Source: Poecilobothrus nobilitatus (Eukaryota; Arthropoda; Insecta; Diptera; Dolichopodidae). From it: a stretch of DNA of 64,000 bases. The notes below the pieces were generated by a model. That model had not been told where the DNA came from and did no database searches. It worked only from the letters and a program-made list of their open reading frames with translations. The translations under genes were made by a program, and so were the position numbers. Positions within the stretch are counted from its first letter, which is position 1. Each line of letters begins with the position of its first letter. This document shows, one piece after another, positions 1 to 11,844 of the stretch. The stretch lies in the NCBI GenBank assembly GCA_947095535.1, contig OX352773.1, positions 85,098,670 through 85,162,669 on the forward strand. The letters are read 5' to 3'.

Positions 1-135
1 TGTAGTTAACATCGGTACTAAAACATCTCAATGTTTTTAAAAGATGATCAAGTTTTATAGAAACAGAATATATTACGTTTATAAGGGTATCCCAGAGTTG
101 ACACAGTCTACTCTACTGCACTCTTCCTCGTTTTT
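1..135 (+). repeat. Dispersed repeat B, copy 1
   Basis: This segment closely resembles 6018-6175. Both share a block with GGTACTAAAACA, then AAGATxATCAAGTTTTATA, then GGGTATCCCAGAGTTGACA and TCTACTCTACTGCACT. Related text recurs near the right edge of the window. The left boundary is cut by the window. It has no coding content. The family is not recognised. Confidence 0.75.
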
Positions 136-2027
136 TCTAAATACAAAATTTTATCATCTTAAATAACAAACATGGTTTACATATTCTTCTCCTGTAACAC
201 ATCTATCTCAAAGGTTTATCTACATCACTTTAAATATCGTTCTTGATACTTCAATAAACGAATTCACATAGAGAAAACATAAACTAGAAAAATTCCAAAT
301 CATATTAGTTAGAATTTCTACCAGGATGATGATGAAATGTTAGAATCATAGAGAAATATTATATCTAATTTTATATTCTAATATATATTTAGTAAAAACA
401 ACACATATAGGTATTTAATTATATTAGACATACTTTAGTAGAATTATGCGCTTTTTTTTTAATCTACCATGTAACTGTTTTTAAATTATTATATTTTATG
501 GTTACTTTTACTTTTATGTAAATAAATACATACATATATGTAACATTATTTACTGTTATTATTTTTTTGTACATAAGTAATAATTAGAATCTTGTGAATT
601 TCTTGAACCATTAAATAAAATATTCATAATAGACATATGATTTAATATTAGGTATGTATGTATAATAATAATATATATGTATACATATTTATATAAGATT
701 TTGTTGCGTACGTTTGATTTAGCAGGGTTTTTGCATGGAAATTAATATTCGTATGTTTTTTTTTGTAAAGATTCATTATAAGATATTAATATATAGAGAG
801 TCTCGTTAGTATGTTGACCAAAGGATGGCGATGATTGGCGATTTGAACACAAGAAACTAAAAGTTATGGTAAAAGAAAGGAGTGGTGATCTATTCCTTTT
901 TCGTACACATATATGTGTTTTGAAAAAAATACAGTTACATATTTGTAAAAAAACATTAAATTATCACAATAAGTTTACAATTAATAATGGTAAATTTTTA
1001 GACGTTCTTTATACGAGCTTAAGAGAAATAGTATGATAATTCCATGCAATAAGTTCAGAAATAAATTCAGCTTTCAGTTTTTTAGAATCAAAAAGTGAGG
1101 TAATACTGCTATATATAAGCCTTATTATAAATCAATCCTTTTATTTGAGTAGTTTCAAATTTCAAGTGAACACTCAAAACTTGTTAAAGCAACTTAAGTT
1201 TTAAAGTGCGATTATTCTTTGGATATGTTCCTAATACAATATATGTATGTCTATAATATACATAAGAAGTTCTTATGTTTACGGTAACACTTTTAAAATA
1301 AGGAAAATTAGTATGAGGATAGCATGTGAGTAATAAGTAATACTGATAGAAATATGATAAAGTGAGAAATACTAATACTTTTTTTTGTGTTTAGCATTTT
1401 CTAAATATGTGTTGTATTGAAATATATAAGTATTTAACGATTTTATAATCAGAGCGCATTATGTAAATGTCTTTTATTTACTTGTTGCTGATTATTTTCT
1501 CTTTTATTTTTTTTTTGTTGATTTTTAAATTTACTGATTATAAAGTTGTTGATGTCGGTGGTGTCGACGATGAGTTTTAAAATAAATAATTAAATTGAAG
1601 TTGAAAATTAAGAAATAAAATAAGAAAAATTAAAATAAGAAATTAAGTTGAAAAAAAAAAATTGTTAGTGCACATTTAGAGAAAATAACTAAAAAACTAA
1701 ATAGAAATAATTTGAAAATTTGTATTGTTTTTCTGAAAAAAAAAATGGAAATAAAAAACATACAATGCCTATAAGTAATTGAAAATTTGAAGAGTTTAGT
1801 ACTAAGATATACTATTTATGTAATACGTTAAAAGTAAATATGTATTTAAAGTTAGATTTTTTAAATTAATTTTCCTTTGTTATATAAAAAGAAAAATAAA
1901 GGTTTACTGTGAAAGACTGAAAAATAAATAATTAAAAGAACAAGATAATCAAAAGTATAAAACGCGTACAAAAACAAATCTTAATAAAATTTGTTCTGCC
2001 AAAAATTAAAAACTGGTCAAGTTAAAT
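136..2027. other. AT-rich non-coding stretch
   Basis: I see no coding frame, RNA gene or clear repeat boundary here. The sequence holds A/T runs and scattered TATGTA/ACATA microsatellite text. Confidence 0.6.
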
Positions 2028-2461
2028 ATGAAGCAAGCTCAGAAAAATAAAGCAGCTTTGGTAAGTATTTGGCAAATTTCTAGAAGTATTATTCTTTGAT
2101 TTTTTATTAATTATTCTTGAATTGTAGAGTTAGTTGATTCGAATAACAACAATTATCAACCAGTTGTAAAATCGAAACAAGGAATGTCTGGTAACAATGA
2201 ATTACATGTTCGAAACCACTTTGGAGAAAAGCCAAAAATCAATTCCTTAAAGACTATTGATACAGGCCTTTGCTTTAAATGCGTTAAACATAATATATCT
2301 CGATTTGATACTTCGTAATATACTTCGTAATATATCTCGATTTAATACCTCGATTTGGTATTTCGTGTTTGTCTATCAAAAAGGCTTATCACATAAAATG
2401 TGCATCTATAGTATGTGATGATATTAATACTTTTAACTGCTGCGCAAAATTGAATTTTTAG
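2028..2461 (+). pseudogene. Two-exon zinc-finger (PHD-like) remnant
   Basis: A short first exon (2028-2060, ATG to GCTTTG) is followed by a canonical GTAAGT donor. The acceptor lies near 2128-2129, and joining the exons keeps one frame open to a stop near 2317. The frame contains a Cys-x2-Cys pair (LCFKCVKH, about 2271-2294). A small duplication of text like TATCTCGATTT at about 2295-2365 breaks the frame. After it, a second frame (to the stop at 2459-2461) continues with KKAYHIKCASIVC and a closing CC pair. Together the Cys/His spacing resembles a PHD-type finger, as seen at the N-terminus of some LINE ORF1 proteins and in nuclear proteins. Seen: the splice signals, Cys/His pattern and duplication. 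Inferred: the PHD identity. It may be a transposon ORF1 start or a dead host exon. Confidence 0.4.
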
Positions 2462-3339
2462 TTGTTTAATTTTTTATTTATTAATTTTTTATTATTAAAT
2501 GATGTTAAAAAAATATATTTGTTATATTTACTTTAGTTGAATTAAAATTTATTATTTTAATAATTATTTAAAATTTGTTGCTAAATTTAATGGAATATCT
2601 ATATTATTTTATTAATAGTAATAATAATTTATTATTTTGGTTATTGCTATTTAAAAATAAAATTATTATTATTTATTAAAAAGTTTTTTAAAAAAAAAAA
2701 AAACCAATTACTAAAATCTTTGATTTTGCATAAGAAAATTTTAGGGGCTTATAACTGGATTCAGAGTGGGCTTATGATTAGATAAATGTGAGCTTACAAT
2801 TGGAACATGCTACTTTTAATTAATCGTTAATTTCTTAATTTTTTTTAATTATAATTAATAAGCTAAATAATCACACTTACAATGACTTACAATATAATTA
2901 TTGAATACGGGGTATACTGATTTCCATTTTCAAGAAAAATACCTTAAAGCTGGTTACGTTTTATTTCTATTTTTTACTTCTTTTACGTTATTTTTAATGC
3001 ACTTGATTGCTTTCCTTCCCCAAAATAAAAGTTTTCCTTGAAATAAATACTTCTAGAAACTTTTTCCTACTAGTTTTTTCTAGTAGGAAAACGCAACCAA
3101 AATGCGTTCAGATCCTTACTTAACTGTTGAAAAAGAAACACGGATTGTTAAATGATGTCCGGATTTGTGTAATTGTCGTTTCACATTAAAACCGACGATT
3201 TGTTAATTATGGTGCAGAAAATAATTAAGTATAGTAAATGAAAAACACCTTTTAAAGATGACCTACCAGGAAAAACTTAGATGCGATCTTTCTTTCTTTC
3301 AATACAGTTTTTCTTTCTTTCTAACTGTGAACATAAATG
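2462..3339. other. AT-rich non-coding stretch
   Basis: No coding frame was recognised. Long A/T runs occur at 2460-2700. A short inverted repeat of the type TTTTCCTACTAG/CTAGTAGGAAAA sits near 3063-3090. Confidence 0.5.
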
Positions 3340-3975
3340 TTTACTTAAAGAAAATGTTAAAAGACTAGTAATTTTGTTTATCGATGGAAACAAGCACATT
3401 TAGAGAGTGAGTTTTATTCAAATGAACAAATTATTTTGTATGCATTGCCCGCCAAATACTACTCACATTTTACAGTCAGCAGACATTAGTGTTTCTAAAC
3501 CATTAAAGTCTGATTGGAAGCATTCTGTGCATATATGGTAATCGCAAAATCTTGGACAAGTACTGACAAAAATAAAATGTTGTCAACTGTCATGTGAGGC
3601 TATTATGAAAAACAGGGACGTAGTTCTCACAATACAAAATGGTTTTCGTAAATGTGGTATATATCCTTTTAACCCAACAGCCGTTGATTTTTCAAAATCT
3701 GTCAAAAATAACCCCGAAAACTTAACATTAGCTGAAGCTCCCACCACATCTCAATCTGATAAATTGATAGAATTGAATAAATTTGAACTTGCTTCAGAAA
3801 TAATAGACTATTTAACATAAAGGTTAAAAACTGTTGAAGTTTACGTAGACCTTGTAATTAAGGTTATTGAAAATGAGGCACAAAAACAGCGCAATAAACA
3901 TACCAATAGAGTCAAGAAATTAAGAATTATTAGATATTTCAATAGATTCAACAGCATTGACATTGCTATGACATA
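3340..3975 (+). pseudogene. pogo/Tigger (jerky-like) DDE transposase, C-terminal half
   Basis: This is the catalytic C-terminal half of a CENP-B/jerky/Tigger-type DDE transposase, which would cut and paste a pogo-superfamily element. Near 3367 the frame reads VILFIDGN, matching the family's second catalytic Asp block (FIDGHxSH), here with His changed to Asn. An interrupted IILYALPAKYYSH block follows, then text related to the family's LQPxDVSVFxPLK segment in a shifted frame. The open part 3605-3820 carries the NGFRKCGIYPFNPTAV block typical of the family's C-terminus. The remaining frame runs to about 3975 across one stop. There are several stops and frameshifts. The N-terminal half of a similar transposase lies downstream at 5560-5980 on the same strand, so the order is swapped. 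Confidence 0.75.
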
Positions 3976-3999
3976 AAAATTTATAACGAAAAACGTGCA

Positions 4000-4980
4000 T
4001 TGAATTAATTATTAATAAATAGTAAATAGTTTTGCTTATTAGAGTAAAGAAGTGTTTTTAAGAATAAAAGAGTTTTTTGTGTATTTTCAATAAAAATAAT
4101 GGCTTCTTTATTCAATAATTAGAACCACAAAGAAGCCACGACCGATCAATGTACAAAATGTTCCTTGTGCGGACAAACCGTTTTGGATAATATCTAAGCT
4201 TTTAATTAATAAAATAAAATATTCATATGATACGTAAACAAAAATGGTTTTATTAATTAATTAAAACGCTGCACATAATAATAGTTATTTTTATAGGGTT
4301 TTGGTTAATTTATTTTGGATTTTGATTCATTATACTTGTATTCTAGTTCATTTTATATTGTTTTTTTAATTTAAAAAATGAAATTATGCCTAATTTAAAG
4401 ATGAATAAACCCCAAAAATTTTACAACTTCATTTACAAGTTCATGAACTTGTGTCCAAAAAAATTTGGGCGTAAGTTAATTTTTGATTTGGGCGTAAGTT
4501 GAAGCTGAAACTTTTGTTTAGACAAAAATGGTACAACCTTTTATACGAGAAAAACAATTTAGTCAATTTGCACATACCGTTTTCTAAATAACGGTAAAAC
4601 AACAAAATTATTAAAAATTCATTAAAACCTATTTTCTGGTAAACCGCTTGGTACTTTTACATACTTTTTGTCCAAAATATGGAGATTTTTTTTATTTACA
4701 ATTTAAAATAAAAACTGGGTTGGTACAATTTACCGTTACCTAAAAATTGTAAAAAACTGATTTCTAAATTTACTTCATTTATTTATTTACACAAACCCAC
4801 CACTAATGACTATTATATTCGGTACCGTGACGTTATAAATTACCGTTATGTGATAACGTCATCTTAAAAGCTCGAGCGTCCTGTACGGAAGTATATCCAA
4901 ACATCCTGACAACTCGTTTTTACTCTGCAAATTTCGAATTTATATAGATGTTTATTTTCTCTTTATTACAATTTATATTC
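4000..4980. other. AT-rich non-coding stretch
   Basis: No gene was seen. A palindromic TTAATTAATAAAAT / ATTTTATTAATTAA-type pair lies near 4201-4262. The phrase AATTTGGGCGTAAGTT is tandemly repeated near 4465-4501. Confidence 0.5.
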
Positions 4981-5068
4981 TTAATAGGGGCTTTGGCGGC
5001 GTAGTGGTTAAACACGTTGCTTATTAACCGATGGAGTTCGGGTTCAAATCCTGCACAGATAGCAAGTT
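4981..5068 (+). repeat. tRNA-like sequence (tRNA-derived SINE head or tRNA pseudogene)
   Basis: Both internal RNA polymerase III boxes are visible: an A-box-like GGCGTAGTGGTTA and a B-box GGGTTCAAATCC, spaced as in a tRNA. The T-arm stem is imperfect and I could not close a convincing acceptor stem, so I do not call a functional tRNA. No clear A-rich tail follows. Confidence 0.5.
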
Positions 5069-5559
5069 TTATTAATTAAAAATAAATCCCCGTTGTTACC
5101 AAATGTATACATACCAAAATCAATAATATTAATGTATAAATTAATAATAGTATTCGACTTATAATGGCTTGAGTAGTCCATGGTCTTGTAATATTACAAT
5201 CTCTTTTCAAATAAATGAATCTATTTTAAAAATGAAACCTTTTGTTTTTTTAATTTGAAGTTTAGTAGTGTTTAAATTTCAAAATAGGAAATATTCGTTT
5301 TTGGTAGTAGAATTTTTGGTAGGTACAAAAATTGATAAGGAACCCATTAAGAGGAGTCTTTGCTTTTATTAATTTATTTTGAATAGTTCGTATATATTTT
5401 GAATTATTTTAAAAGAAAATAGTGTTTTTAATTGTTTTTGCAATGTCAATGTCAATAAGTTTTTCTTTTTTTAAAGCGTGTAATAGAAATAGTGCCAATT
5501 ACCGGTTTATTTATTTAGATTTGTCTTATTATTGACATTGGGTATCAAATTTGTTAAAT

Positions 5560-5980
5560 CTCGGCCTGGATCGATTAAATCTCGGATTAAATCTCGACCA
5601 ATGATATTGTTAGATGAAGAAACTTCGATTGAGAAATGTATTCTTGAATCATAAAGAAAAAGCTTTCCTAAAATGAAAGAGGATCTTTTAGATGCAGTAA
5701 AAACATATTTGGAAGAAAATCGTAAAGATCACATATTTGGAAAAAGCAATACTGCAGATGATTAATTTGCTTAAGAAATCCTTAAAATTCGTTTCAAAAT
5801 ATTACATCATGATTTGACAATATTGAACAATATTTGCAAGAAAATAATTGGAAAGATATTTTAGAAGATCCAATCAGAGTCTTTAATGGAGACGAAACAA
5901 ATTTTTTTCTCTGTCCAAAAATAAAAAAGTTTTAGCTAAAAAAAGGATACAGAAATATTTATGAAATCGCTAGAGTTTGT
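5560..5980 (+). pseudogene. pogo/Tigger (jerky-like) transposase, N-terminal half
   Basis: Translated across frameshifts, the segment reads like the N-terminal and early catalytic part of a CENP-B/jerky-like transposase. It shows KSFPKMKEDLLDAVKTYLEE (DNA-binding CENP-B/HTH region), then IEQYLQENNW, then DPIRVFNGDETNFFLC, followed by PK-KKVLAKKG. NGDE holds the first catalytic Asp of the DDE/D triad. The text stops near 5980, before the second catalytic block, and repeat B begins about 40 bp later. At least four frame breaks or stops are present. The complementary C-terminal half lies upstream at 3340-3975, so this could be one rearranged copy or two truncated copies. Confidence 0.75.
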
Positions 5981-6017
5981 TAGTTTCGCTATTTAAATTC
6001 AGCATTTTCACAAATTC

Positions 6018-6175
6018 TCAATTTACATAAATATATCTCGGTAGTTAAAGTCGGTACTAAAACACCTAAAATTTTTTAAAAGATAATCAAGTTTTATATA
6101 AATAGGATATATTTATTACGTTCATATGGGTATCCCAGAGTTGACATAGTCTACTCTACTGCACTAAGGCCTCGT
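6018..6175 (+). repeat. Dispersed repeat B, copy 2
   Basis: This copy is collinear with 1-135 and extends further left, with AATTTACATAAATATATCT. That left part matches the copy near 63777. It starts about 40 bp after the end of the Tigger N-terminal half. Confidence 0.75.
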
Positions 6176-7572
6176 TTTAATTTTTTTCTTAATAAATGTT
6201 TTTTTAAATGAAATTTGTATTAATATATTTCCATTTCCTTATTTCCTCCTTTGTTATAAAAAAATATACTTTTTTTGTTGTTTTTTATTATCTTATCAAA
6301 CGAAATGATAATTATGATTCCATTTTAAAATTTTCAAAATGGAAAGTATCCTCTTTTACAAAATTATAACTTCGAAAAACTGTCAAAACTTCCTTCCAAA
6401 AACAAAAAAAAAAAAAATCGTTTCCCAATTTGAAAACTACCTAAGGAAATAAATTGTTATATTACAGAAACAGAGTTATCATATTCCACAGACGACGTAC
6501 CTACAAACAATCTTAATCTCAATCTAACAAATCATATTCCAAAAAAAAAAATTAAATTTTTTTTTGTTCAATCCTTATTAACTCATTTCTTAAATTACAT
6601 TTTAACAAAATTCTCCAATACTAATAGGGGCATATGCAGTTATGACCGGAATAAATTGTACAGGACAAAAAACCCTGTAAAATTCAAAAGTTTTAAAAAA
6701 ATAAGTCAAGAATAGACCTAAAAATTCTTGTTGACCGTAAGTTAAATTTTGGATCAACGATGAAGTGTTTAGAAATAATTTTGTTATAGTCTATCGTGTA
6801 TCTTTTATTTTCAACACTATGGAGTATAAGAATCCATTAACAAATTTAAAATTGAAAGAGTTAATGATTCGATCAATTCCATCTTTACTCAACTTTAAAT
6901 ACAAAGAAGAAAAATAGGAAATCGCCATACACTCACAAATAAATGACTCATTTCATCTGTCAAGCTATTAAATAATCATTTACTTTATTAACCTTATTTA
7001 TTTCTTCAAAAAAAAAGCACATTGTTTACTCTACTTATGTTTTGTGCCCTTTCAATTATTAGTAAAAAAATATAAAGTTCTTCTTTCAAATTTCTTTATT
7101 AAAAACTTATAAAAAACGAAAATTAATTTGTATTTCTTAAAATGATTGAAATGGCATTTACTTTAACATTCATAATATGCAAAATTACACGTATATAAAT
7201 GTATGTTGCATCAAAAAATAAACTGGTAATTTCACTACGCTCTGTGTTCCGTTTTCAGTGTAATCAGCATCTGAAAATAAACAAAAAAGAAAAAAAAAAC
7301 ACAAAGAATCATATTACTCAAATATAACAAATGTAAATACTTATCTGAATAAAGGTTAAATCCTGGTCCCGTCCAAACAACATCCTGGTCCGTCCAACGA
7401 CAGCATACCACTTCTTGAAAAAGCACCAGCAATTGTTTTTTTTTTTTTATAAATATATTAAAATTTTATATACATTTTCACTTAAAGTATTATTGATACT
7501 TACATTAATTGTCAAAGTCAAATATATTCACAATATTACATAGAAATTGTCAAAATATAATTGTTTTTATTT
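6176..7572. other. AT-rich non-coding stretch
   Basis: No supported gene. A duplicated phrase CCTGGTCC...GTCCAA near 7361-7400 stands out from the AT-rich background. It may belong to the internal region of the retroelement whose LTR follows at 7573, but I cannot show this. Confidence 0.45.
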
Positions 7573-7930
7573 TGTAACACAAGATGTCAGTATTTCATTC
7601 ACAAATAATTTTATATTTTTAATATACTCAATGATTAACTTTTTTATATACACTAAATATGTATTTATACACTTTTATTTTATTTTACTTTATTATGTAC
7701 TTTAAATTCAAGGTTAGTGAACCTAGGTTGGATTAGTTTAACCCAAACGTTAGTCCTGAAATGTTAAACTCAAGCCAAATTTTATGAATTTTTAAATACT
7801 CTTTATCGTATAGCGGTAAAGAAAGTTAGTTAAATAAAGGAATTGAATAATTGAAATTAAAACAGTGCGTTTTTATTTTCTATTTGATAATAAATATTTT
7901 ACAGTGCGAAATATATTTGAATGGATAAAA
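7573..7930 (+). mobile_element. Solo LTR, BEL/Pao-type
   Basis: This is collinear with the LTR at 45467-45862. It starts TGTAACACAAGATGTCAG and shares TTATTATGTACTTTA, AAGGTTAGTGAAC, CGTTAGTCCTGAA, AGCCAAATTTTATGAATTTTT and AATAAAGGAATTGAATAATT. The shared text ends near 7925, short of the other LTR's 3' end. No internal coding region was recognised on either side. The BEL/Pao assignment comes from the sequences attached to the other copies. Confidence 0.75.
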
Positions 7931-8915
7931 CACTCTATATAACGTAAACATTTTATAGTTCCCAGTTACTACCCGCGACACATTTATTTGGATTTAACTT
8001 TTAAAACTTTCATTATCATGTTAAAAGTTTTCCCCTTTCCATTAAATCTTTTAAATTTAAGGAAAAATGGAAACATAAGTAAAAGTTTTTAATTAAACAT
8101 CGGGTTGGAAAAAGAAAAATTCAGAAATACAAAGAAAAAAGTGCGAACAACCCAAAATAAGACAAAAAAAAATTTATTTTATTTTCTTCTGTCACTCTTT
8201 CTTTATGGTTGATTTACTGGCTTTCTTAATTTTATTTTCTTTAATTTATAATCTAAAATTTAATTTATAATCCAAAAGATCAGAAACCAAAACAAAAATC
8301 AAAATAAGAGAAAATAATATTCTTATTCTTATTAATCAACATTCGAAACACATAAACATGAACAATAATATTATAATTTATATTGAAGAATGTCGCTGAA
8401 ATTGTATATTATTATTCCAATATAATTCTTTAAATACACCAGGTTTATTATCAAAAGTACAAATTTTCATTATAGGAAAGAAACGGAAGTTTTATTATTT
8501 TGTTCATTATTCCTTTATTGCTCTGTTCACAACCTTAAATTAGAAAATTTTGAATTTTGTTTTCCTGCAAAATATCTTAAAATAAAAATATACAACATTT
8601 ATAAAATTTAAAGCAATATAAAATTTGGATCGAACAAAATTTTTAGTATACTTTTTCTTAATTTAACTTGAAAATTCTTTAATAGTATTGATTTACATTT
8701 AATAAGAGTTAATAGTCTGTTTAGGCGGCTTTTTGAAATTGAAACAAAGAATTAGATGTGAAAAGTAGCTTCTACAACAAAAATATTAAAATTGCTTTAG
8801 AATCATAAAGTTATGTAAAAATATACATAATTCATTATTAAAACGTCTGTTAATTAAAGCGGCACTTATTTGAAATTCAACCTGAATCTAATCTTGGTAC
8901 AAAATACAAATATAA
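7931..8915. other. AT-rich non-coding stretch
   Basis: No coding frame, RNA or repeat relationship was recognised. Confidence 0.5.
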
Positions 8916-9690
8916 ACAAGGTAGAATATAAACCAATGATTTTTAAAAGCATATCCAAAAGCTAATACTAACCTCGTGCTGTTACTGAAGCTTTAATTTT
9001 TATGTCTTTAGGTTATAGGTGTCTAAAAATAGGAAATTTTCAATTTTTGAGGCCTGATTTTAGGGGGTGGTACTAAAAAATGTTCTGATGAAACTTATAC
9101 TAATTCCAAAACTTCTTTTTTACCTCATAATGTCAAGTCCCTATCTAAAAGTGTGTCGGAGTTATAAAGGTAGAAAAATCATGTAAAATTTGGTAAATTT
9201 AAATATTAAATTTAAAAAAAATTGTATAATTTTGATATTGGTTTAGAAAGATAAAAAAAAATCTGTCGAATGGCGTTTTCAGATTGGAAAATTATTAAGC
9301 AGAACATGAGATATACGTATTTAAAAATAGAGCTTTTTGAAAGTTTAAGGGACTGTAGCTCCGCAATGGATGGGGCTACATGCAAAAGTTTTCCTACAAC
9401 ATTAATTTTTTTATGAGACCTACGGACAGACGGATGGACGAACAGAGTGAAAATAGTAGGCACATTTTTTCAAATTTTTTTTTGAATTAGTACATTTACA
9501 AAAATTTCAAAAGAAACTTTTTCAAATTATGAGAACAGTAGGGCTACATAAAAAAGTTGTTCAGCAAAATTAAATTTTATTAAAAAAGTATCCAAGGTTA
9601 AAATTATATTGCCCTATCTTACACGGTATAGAAGTTTTGTAAACAGATAGACAAACGGACGAACAGAGTGCATAAACAAATTTTTTAAAT
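8916..9690 (+). repeat. Dispersed repeat A, copy 1 (forward)
   Basis: Starts with AACAAGGTAGAATATAAACC and ends with the family's ACAGACGGA..GAACAGAGTG text, which appears twice here (about 9424-9445 and 9641-9672). The 3' module is therefore duplicated. Shared phrases include AGTTATAAAGGTAGAAAAATC, TGTCGAATGGCGTTTTCAGATTG and GGGGCTACATG. It has no open frame of note; short ORFs in it are incidental. Confidence 0.85.
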
Positions 9691-10997
9691 TTTATTCAAA
9701 AATGTATGATTAAACCAAAAACTCAAATGGAAAATGAAAAACTAACATGAAAAAAAATTATATTCAACACGACACCATTCATTTACCACCGTTTCTTTTT
9801 ATAAAAAGGTAGGACGAGGAAAGAATTTTTATTATAAAAAACGAAACATTGTCTTTCAATAAATTCTTCATTGCCTTTTAAAGGATAAAAAATGGTTTGG
9901 TTTGGTTTTTTTGTATCCTCAAGTTTAAGTTGTTTTTTATATTAACAATCTCGGACAAAATTTTAAATAATTAATGTAAAACATTTATAAAATAAAATAT
10001 TTAACATAAATAACATTTTCAAAGTCTTAATAAAAGAACATATGCTTCGTTTATTAACTTCATTAGAGGATAGCATTTTATTTTGGTCATCTATTAATTA
10101 TTTTTTGCAGGAAGAGAATTTATTGTATTATTAGAATTTGTATGACATTTTTACACTAGTTTTGATAAAATTTAACCACATTTTCAAGTGCCTTATGTTA
10201 AAATTTTATTTACTTTAATTTAATTGTGGTATAATTTAATTAAAGAATGAAATTTTAAGCAATATACATATATATTTGCGAATTCTGTACTGATTATTCT
10301 ATTTCCAGCTTTTTTCAGACCACCAAATTCTGCTTCCTTGCTAGTTTCATTCTAGAACTTATTAAAACTGATCCTGACAAGTTTATAATATAAATAATTC
10401 TTTTTTATAATTTTTAAGTGTTAATTAATATTAAATAAATTCTAGATCTTTAAAATTTTTATTGAAATTCTGATTTATGACTGCTCTTAAAAAGAAACAA
10501 ATAACATCTAATAAACTAAAACTTTTTAATATGGCTGTCTAATACAATACCTATGTAAGTATGTGTAAATAATATAGTTATATAAATTTTATATACTTAC
10601 ATATGTCTAATATCTAAAAATTTTTAAAAGTATATCGTTATCATACATATAGGTTTTCTTTAAACCTATTTTACTTTAATTCCAAGGGTATAACTATATA
10701 AGTAACTTTTAACTTTTTTGATTCTAATTTTTTTTTTCATCTTATCTTTTGTTGTAAATTTTTTTTAAAATAAAATTTTTAATTGACTAACATACATAAT
10801 AAAGTCATAAGTATACATTTATATAGATATATGAAAATGAATGAGTTTTGATGAGTTAGTTCATATGATGTTAAATCATATGAAAATTTTAGAAAATATT
10901 TCAAGGACAATGATATCAAATACTCTCTTACCCTTTGTGAAACACGATAAGTATTAGTTAGAAAAAGTGTAACAAAAAAAATATAATAAAACTAATA
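9691..10997. other. AT-rich non-coding stretch
   Basis: No gene or repeat was recognised, apart from TATATGTA-type microsatellite text. Confidence 0.5.
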
Positions 10998-11844
10998 CAG
11001 AGTAGGCCAACTTGGACTGACTGATTTGAAGTGCTTATCATTATTTTATTTGTAAAGTTTTTTATTTTATTTTTATTTTTTTTTTAATGAAAGTAAATAA
11101 TTAAAAATTTTTTAAGCTAAGTGTGAAAATTTACATCCTTTAAATGGCTTCCAAATGGCTAATGGGTCTTTTTAAGATATTTTACATTACGTTGCGCAAT
11201 TTCTGTGCGAATATTCTGCTTTAGTTCCTGAATGTTTTGTGGTTTGTTGCCGTAAACCCATTCCTTCAAGAAACTCTAAAAAAAAAATCTGGGGAACAAG
11301 GTGGCCACGCGAAATCAGCATATTTTGGAAATTATTCGGTCATCGAAAAGTTGTCTCGTATTAACTGGATCCATTACAATTATTGTCACAATTATTCAGA
11401 ACTACCGGAAAAATTTTCCAACATAGTCATGTATACCGCTCCACAGACGGATTTTTGCTGCTCAGTTTAATTTTTGAAAAAATATGCACCGATAACTCTA
11501 TCAGCCATAATTCCACATCAAACAGTGTATGTGAGAGGATGTAATTGTCGCTGATGCACTGCTCGCGAATTCTCCATACCCCAAATTCGGCAGTTCTGTT
11601 TATTGACATATCCATTTAAATGAAAATGTGCTTCATAGCTCATAATAAGATTGTTTAAAAAATTTATCGTCCATAAAATCTAATAAAATTTAACAAATAT
11701 AATAAAATTCAATCATTTTTACACGTTATTGCATATGATGACATTATAAAATTTTATAAAATTCTGTATTATCTGGAAAAAAAAAATAAAATAAAAAATT
11801 ATAAGCATTTCAAATCAGTTATCAGTTCAAGTTGGTCCACCCTA
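10998..11844 (-). mobile_element. mariner-like element with long terminal inverted repeats
   Basis: The left end (CAGAGTAGGCCAACTT, from 10998) and the reverse complement of the right end (TAGGGTGGACCAACTT, ending at 11844) match. The match continues inward through ACTGATTTGAA(A/G)TGCTTAT, giving inverted repeats of about 43-46 bp. TA dinucleotides flank both ends (10996-10997 and 11845-11846), the expected mariner/Tc1 target duplication. Inside is a decayed minus-strand transposase. At 847 bp the element is shorter than the family's usual roughly 1.3 kb. The N-terminal helix-turn-helix part of the gene is missing. Confidence 0.85.
11120..11660 (-). pseudogene. mariner-family transposase remnant
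   Basis: Read on the minus strand across frameshifts, the text is: EAHFHLNGYVNKQNCRIWG (about 11640-11570), then MADRVIGAYFF, an AMLENF-like block, then FAWPPCSPDFF (catalytic region, normally WPPRSPDLTPLDF), and an LRQQTTKHSGTKAEYSHRN stretch equivalent to the family's C-terminal part. This family is the mariner-like DD34D group with the SDEAHFHLNGYVNKQN motif. The acidic residue that follows the SPDL block cannot be confirmed in frame, and the central FQQDGA block is degraded. The gene is dead. It sits between the inverted repeats and on their minus orientation. Confidence 0.8.

Noticed and set aside
4981..5068. Functional tRNA gene
   Set aside because: A- and B-boxes are present but the acceptor stem does not close convincingly and the T-stem is imperfect.
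7235..7432. Minus-strand frame with a duplicated CCTGGTCC text
   Set aside because: I considered it as BEL internal sequence next to the solo LTR, but no conserved block could be confirmed.
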